Source: Burkholderiales bacterium
GTDB taxonomy: Bacteria > Pseudomonadota > Gammaproteobacteria > Burkholderiales > Burkholderiaceae_C
Assembly: GCA_016000265.1 (NCBI GenBank)
Contig: JAECRL010000010.1
Location: 95,872 to 159,871, forward strand
Length of the DNA: 64,000 bases
Direction of reading: 5' to 3'
Part shown: piece after piece, positions 60,631 to 64,000 of the stretch
How the letters are laid out: the number at the start of each line of letters is the position of its first letter
Position numbering within the stretch: position 1 is the first letter of the stretch
Notes under the pieces: generated by a model
Database searches by the model: none
The model's input: the letters and a program-made list of their open reading frames with translations, nothing else
What the model was told of the DNA's origin: nothing
Made by a program: the position numbers and the translations under genes

Positions 60631-61235
60631 GTCAGCTCCCCCATGTGCGTGGCAACCGGCTCGTCTTCGCCCTGGATGCGGCGGTCGCGCAAGATGATGA
60701 AGTCGGCGAACGCCGACAGGTCGGGGTGGATGGTGAGGTCCGGCACGCGCCGGCGCAGGTCCTGCAAGTCGGTGTCGGTCATGGTGGCGGCTTGCCCGGT
60801 GCGCACCAGGTGCGGCTCACAGCCCACGGATTGCGCCGCGAGCACGTCGCGCGGGAGGTCCCCGACCATGGGCACGCCCTCGAGGCTGCAGCCAAAACGC
60901 TGGCCGATCATCTGGAACAAACCAGGCAAAGGCTTGCGGCAGGTGCAGTTGTCCTCGGGGGTGTGCGGGCAGAAGAAAACCGCCTCGATGCGCCCACCCA
61001 CCCGGGAGAGCAACTGGTTCATTTTGGCGTGCATCGAATTGAGCGACACCATGTCGAACAGCCCCCGGCCGATGCCGGACTGGTTGGTGGCCACCACCAC
61101 GTGCCAGCCGGCGTGATTGAGCCGGGCGATGGCTTCCAGGGCCCCGGGCAGAGGCACCCACTCATCGGCGGACTTGATGTAGTCCTCCCGCTCGTGGTTG
61201 ATGGTGCCATCGCGATCGAGGATGACCAGCTTCAT
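60627..61235 (-). CDS. gmhB: D-glycero-beta-D-manno-heptose-1,7-bisphosphate 7-phosphatase
   Basis: 202-residue HAD phosphatase in ADP-heptose synthesis for the LPS inner core. The catalytic motif is LDRDGTIN with Asp7 and Asp9; the zinc-binding loop CPHTPEDNCTCRKP is complete, and GDLPRDVLAAQSVG is HAD motif IV. The ATG at 61235 has GGAGAGG upstream. It follows glyS by 32 bases. Confidence 0.95.
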   Translation of the reverse strand: MKLVILDRDGTINHEREDYIKSADEWVPLPGALEAIARLNHAGWHVVVATNQSGIGRGLFDMVSLNSMHAKMNQLLSRVGGRIEAVFFCPHTPEDNCTCRKPLPGLFQMIGQRFGCSLEGVPMVGDLPRDVLAAQSVGCEPHLVRTGQAATMTDTDLQDLRRRVPDLTIHPDLSAFADFIILRDRRIQGEDEPVATHMGELT

Positions 61236-61267
61236 GGCCTCTCCGGGGTGGGGTCTGGAAAACACGT

Positions 61268-63451
61268 TCAGGCTGCCAGTCGAGAGATGTCGGCCACGCG
61301 GTTCATGGCAGCGTGCAGGGTTGCCAGCAAGCCCAGTCGGTTGGCCTTCAAGGCGGCGTCATCGGCGTTGACCATGACCCCGTCGAAGAACGCATCCACC
61401 GGTGCCTTGAGCACCGCCAAAGCTTGCAGGGAACCAGTGTAGTCGCCCTGCTCGAAGGCCGACTGTGCTTTTGGCACGACCGCCTGGAGCGCCTCGTACA
61501 GCGCGCCTTCGGCGACTTCCTTGAACAGGCTGGCGTCCACCCGGGCCTCGATGGCCTCTTCGGCCTTCTTGAGGATGTTGCTCACGCGCTTGTTGGCCGC
61601 GGCCAGCGAAGCGGCTTCGGGCAAGGCCGCGAAGGCGCGCACGGCGGCCAGGCGGCGCGGCACGTCACCCAGGCGCGGCGGCTGCAGGGCCAGCACGGCG
61701 TCAACCTCCTGGGCGCTGTAGCCCTGGTCACGCAAGGACACGGCCAGGCGGTCGGCGAAGAAGCCGAGCAAGGCCTCTGTGGGGCGATCGATGAGCTCAC
61801 CGAAGGGCGCAGCCGCGGCGTCGAACAACTCGGGCAGCGACAGCGGCAGGTTCTTCTCGATGAGGATGCGGATCACGCCCAGCGCGTGACGACGCAGCGC
61901 AAACGGATCCTTGTCGCCCGTGGGCAATTGGCCGATGCCGAACAGGCCCACCAGGGTTTCGAGCTTGTCGGCCAGGGCCACGACGGTGCCGGTGTGGTTG
62001 CGCGGCAGCGCGTCACCCGCGAAGCGCGGCTTGTAGTGGTCCTCGATGGCGATGGCCACGCCGTCACGCAGTCCTTCGTGGCGCGCGTAGTAGCCGCCCA
62101 TGATGCCCTGCAGCTCGGGGAACTCGCCGACCATGTCGGTCAACAGGTCGGTCTTGGCCAGCAGCGAAGCTTCCTGGGCCTTGCTGTCGAGCACCTCGAA
62201 GTGGTCCTTGTCGTCGACCGTGAACGGCACGGTGTGCAGGCTGAGTTGCTGCACGATGGCGTGGGCGATGGCGCGCACGCGCTCGGAGCGCTCACCCTGG
62301 GTGCCGAGCTTGTTGTGATAGACGACCTTGGCCAGGCCGGCCACACGGGACGCCAGCGTCTTCTTGCGGTCCTGGTCGAAGAAGAACTTGGCGTCGGCCA
62401 GGCGCGGGCGCACCACGCGCTCGTTGCCCCCGATGATGGCGCTGGGGTCCGCTGGCGAGATGTTGCTCACCACCAGGAACTGGTGCGTCAGCTTGCCCTC
62501 GGCGTTGAGCAGCGGGAAGTACTTCTGGTTGGCCTTCATGGTCAGGATCAGGCACTCCTGGGGCACCGCCAGGAACGCCTCCTCGAAGCGGCCGATCAGC
62601 ACGTTGGGGCGCTCGACCAGGGCAGTGACCTCGTCCAGCAAGGCCTCGTCTTCGATGGGCTTGAGGTCGTGGCCAGCGCGGCCGGCGGCTGCAGCCAGTT
62701 GGGAGGCGATCTCGGCGCGTCGCGCGGCGAAGCTGGCGATCACGGCGCCCTCCTCGGCCAATTGGGCTGCGTAGCTGTCGGCATCGCGCAGGACCACGGG
62801 CGAGACCTTGGCCTCGAAGCGATGGCCGTGGGTGTCACGACCGGCCTTGAGGCCCAGGGTGGCCACGGGCACGATCTGGTCTCCATGCAAGGCCACCAGG
62901 CCATGCGCCGGACGCACGAAGTTCACGCTGGTCCAGCCAGGCTGAAAACCCTCACCCTCGCCCTGCTCCAGCTGGTAGGTCATGACCTTGGGAATGGGCA
63001 GCTTGGCCAGGGACTCTTCCAGGGCCTTCTGCAGGCCCTCGGCCAGTGCGGCTCCGGGCTTGACGGTGTCGAGGAACAGGGCCTCGGCCTTGCCGTCGGG
63101 TTGACGCTTGAGCGAGCCCACCACCTCCGCACCCAGGCCCAGCGAGCCCAGCTTCTTGAGCAACGCGGGCGTGGCCTGGCCATCGGCGCCCAGGCCCACG
63201 GCCACGGGCATCAGTTTGTGCTGCACGGGCTGGTCAACGGCCTTGGAAGCCACGCCACTGACGTGCACAGCCAGGCGGCGCGGCGACGCATACGGCGTGA
63301 CCACCGCGTCCGCGCCCGCCAGGCCCTGGGCCTTGAGGCCGTCGGCCAGCACGTTGGCGAAGGACTCGCCCAGCTTCTTGAGCGCCTTCGGGGGCAGCTC
63401 TTCAACGAACAGCTCGACGAGGAGGTTGGCCTTTTGATTGGGGGACGTCAT
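61268..63451 (-). CDS. glyS: Glycine-tRNA ligase beta subunit
   Basis: 727-residue beta subunit of the alpha2beta2 glycyl-tRNA synthetase. LLVELFVEELPPKALKKLGE starts the protein and PRRLAVHV follows; the HD-like core shows MGGYYARHEG and KLETLVGLFGIGQLPTGDKD. It starts 2 bases after glyQ. Length slightly above E. coli (689). Confidence 0.97.
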   Translation of the reverse strand: MTSPNQKANLLVELFVEELPPKALKKLGESFANVLADGLKAQGLAGADAVVTPYASPRRLAVHVSGVASKAVDQPVQHKLMPVAVGLGADGQATPALLKKLGSLGLGAEVVGSLKRQPDGKAEALFLDTVKPGAALAEGLQKALEESLAKLPIPKVMTYQLEQGEGEGFQPGWTSVNFVRPAHGLVALHGDQIVPVATLGLKAGRDTHGHRFEAKVSPVVLRDADSYAAQLAEEGAVIASFAARRAEIASQLAAAAGRAGHDLKPIEDEALLDEVTALVERPNVLIGRFEEAFLAVPQECLILTMKANQKYFPLLNAEGKLTHQFLVVSNISPADPSAIIGGNERVVRPRLADAKFFFDQDRKKTLASRVAGLAKVVYHNKLGTQGERSERVRAIAHAIVQQLSLHTVPFTVDDKDHFEVLDSKAQEASLLAKTDLLTDMVGEFPELQGIMGGYYARHEGLRDGVAIAIEDHYKPRFAGDALPRNHTGTVVALADKLETLVGLFGIGQLPTGDKDPFALRRHALGVIRILIEKNLPLSLPELFDAAAAPFGELIDRPTEALLGFFADRLAVSLRDQGYSAQEVDAVLALQPPRLGDVPRRLAAVRAFAALPEAASLAAANKRVSNILKKAEEAIEARVDASLFKEVAEGALYEALQAVVPKAQSAFEQGDYTGSLQALAVLKAPVDAFFDGVMVNADDAALKANRLGLLATLHAAMNRVADISRLAA

Positions 63452-63453
63452 GC

Positions 63454-64000
63454 TCAGGCAGCCTTCTTGTTGGTCAGTTGTTCGACGACTTCGTCGGCCC
63501 AGGCCTTGGGGGCCATCGGGAAGCCCAATCGGGCTCGGCTGTCGAGGTAGCTGGCGGCAACGGCGCGCGCCAGGTTGCGGATGCGGCCGATGTAGGCGGC
63601 GCGCTCGGTCACCGAGATGGCACCGCGGGCATCCAGCAGGTTGAAGGTGTGGGCGGCCTTGAGGATCTGCTCGTAAGCCGGCAGCGCCAGCGCCTGCTCC
63701 ATCAGGTACTTGGCCTGAGTTTCGTAATTGGTGAACGCACCCAGCAGGAACTCGACGTTGCTGTGCTCGAAGTTGTAGGTCGACTGCTCGACCTCGTTTT
63801 GGTGGAAGACGTCGCCGTACTTGATGCCCGGCGCGTAGACCAGGTCATAGACGTTCTCGACGCCTTGCAGGTACATGGCCAGGCGCTCCAGCCCGTAGGT
63901 GATCTCGCCGGTGATGGGCTTGCAGTCGATCCCGCCGACCTGCTGGAAATAGGTGAACTGCGTCACCTCCATGCCGTTGAGCCAGACCTCCCAGCCCAGG
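63454..64000 (-). CDS. glyQ: Glycine-tRNA ligase alpha subunit, 5'-truncated by window edge
   Basis: C-terminal 182 residues of the ~300-residue alpha subunit. The frame is open to the window end, where it reads [20 protein letters not shown]; the ATG at 63972 is internal. The motif [20 protein letters not shown] is the class II motif 3 of the catalytic core. It is the first of the pair glyQ-glyS. Confidence 0.97.
   Translation of the reverse strand, partial: LGWEVWLNGMEVTQFTYFQQVGGIDCKPITGEITYGLERLAMYLQGVENVYDLVYAPGIKYGDVFHQNEVEQSTYNFEHSNVEFLLGAFTNYETQAKYLMEQALALPAYEQILKAAHTFNLLDARGAISVTERAAYIGRIRNLARAVAASYLDSRARLGFPMAPKAWADEVVEQLTNKKAA

Overview
This window is an almost completely gene-packed stretch of a high-GC betaproteobacterial chromosome. 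Gene order and protein character point to the order Burkholderiales, probably the Comamonadaceae / Leptothrix-Rubrivivax-Aquabacterium side. The species cannot be named from the sequence alone. The main clues are the cluster rpsB-tsf-pyrH-frr-uppS-cdsA-dxr-rseP-bamA-skp-lpxD-fabZ-lpxA-lpxB-rnhB, the cluster scpB-rluB-ndk-rlmN-pilW-rodZ-ispG-hisS-yfgM-bamB-der-hfq-hflX-hflK-hflC-hisZ-purA, and a ppsR/ppsA divergent pair. Both ends are cut: the window opens inside gcvP and closes inside glyQ.

Layout. 1-9 kb: the 3' part of gcvP, a large cytosolic hybrid histidine kinase, ppsR convergent with it, and divergent ppsA. 8.9-12.2 kb: a strong promoter and structured leader drive rpsF-priB-rpsR-rplI, closed by an intrinsic terminator, then dnaB. 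12.2-14.7 kb: a small, more accessory-looking patch with a LysR regulator divergent from an Hsp31/DJ-1-like protein, and a BI-1/YccA membrane protein. 14.7-30.3 kb: one long minus-strand envelope and translation superoperon. Reading in transcription order it carries ribosomal protein S2, EF-Ts, UMP kinase, ribosome recycling factor, undecaprenyl-PP synthase, CDP-DAG synthase, the isoprenoid enzyme Dxr, the RseP protease, BamA, Skp, lipid A enzymes, RNase HII and a SpoU-type RNA methyltransferase. 30.5-34.3 kb: rnr, two nearly identical tRNA-Leu(CAG) genes each with its own copy of the same terminator, and a phosphoribosyltransferase. 34.3-53.5 kb: a second long minus-strand superoperon from scpB down to purA. 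53.7-64 kb: rluD and bamD (divergent, with an 8-bp tandem repeat between them), carbonic anhydrase coupled to aceK, a metallo-beta-lactamase-fold hydrolase, a YgjP-type metalloprotease-like protein, gmhB, glyS and glyQ.

How the genes work together. Most encode core functions. Three BAM components (BamA, BamB, BamD) and the chaperone Skp make the outer-membrane protein pathway. LpxD/FabZ/LpxA/LpxB and GmhB serve lipid A and LPS core synthesis. Dxr, IspG and UppS lead to the undecaprenyl carrier. PpsA/PpsR and AceK are phosphorylation-controlled switches of gluconeogenesis and the glyoxylate shunt. HisZ, a HisS paralogue, belongs to histidine synthesis although hisG is not in the window.

I saw no CRISPR array, insertion sequence, prophage or toxin-antitoxin locus. 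I found no convincing undescribed system here. The observations most worth a second look are small: the duplicated tRNA-Leu units with promoters, an RNase R that lacks its N-terminal winged-helix domain, an 8-bp tandem repeat upstream of bamD, DnaA-box-like sequences in front of dnaB, the structured rpsF leader, the carbonic anhydrase-aceK coupling and a hybrid kinase with a degenerate receiver.
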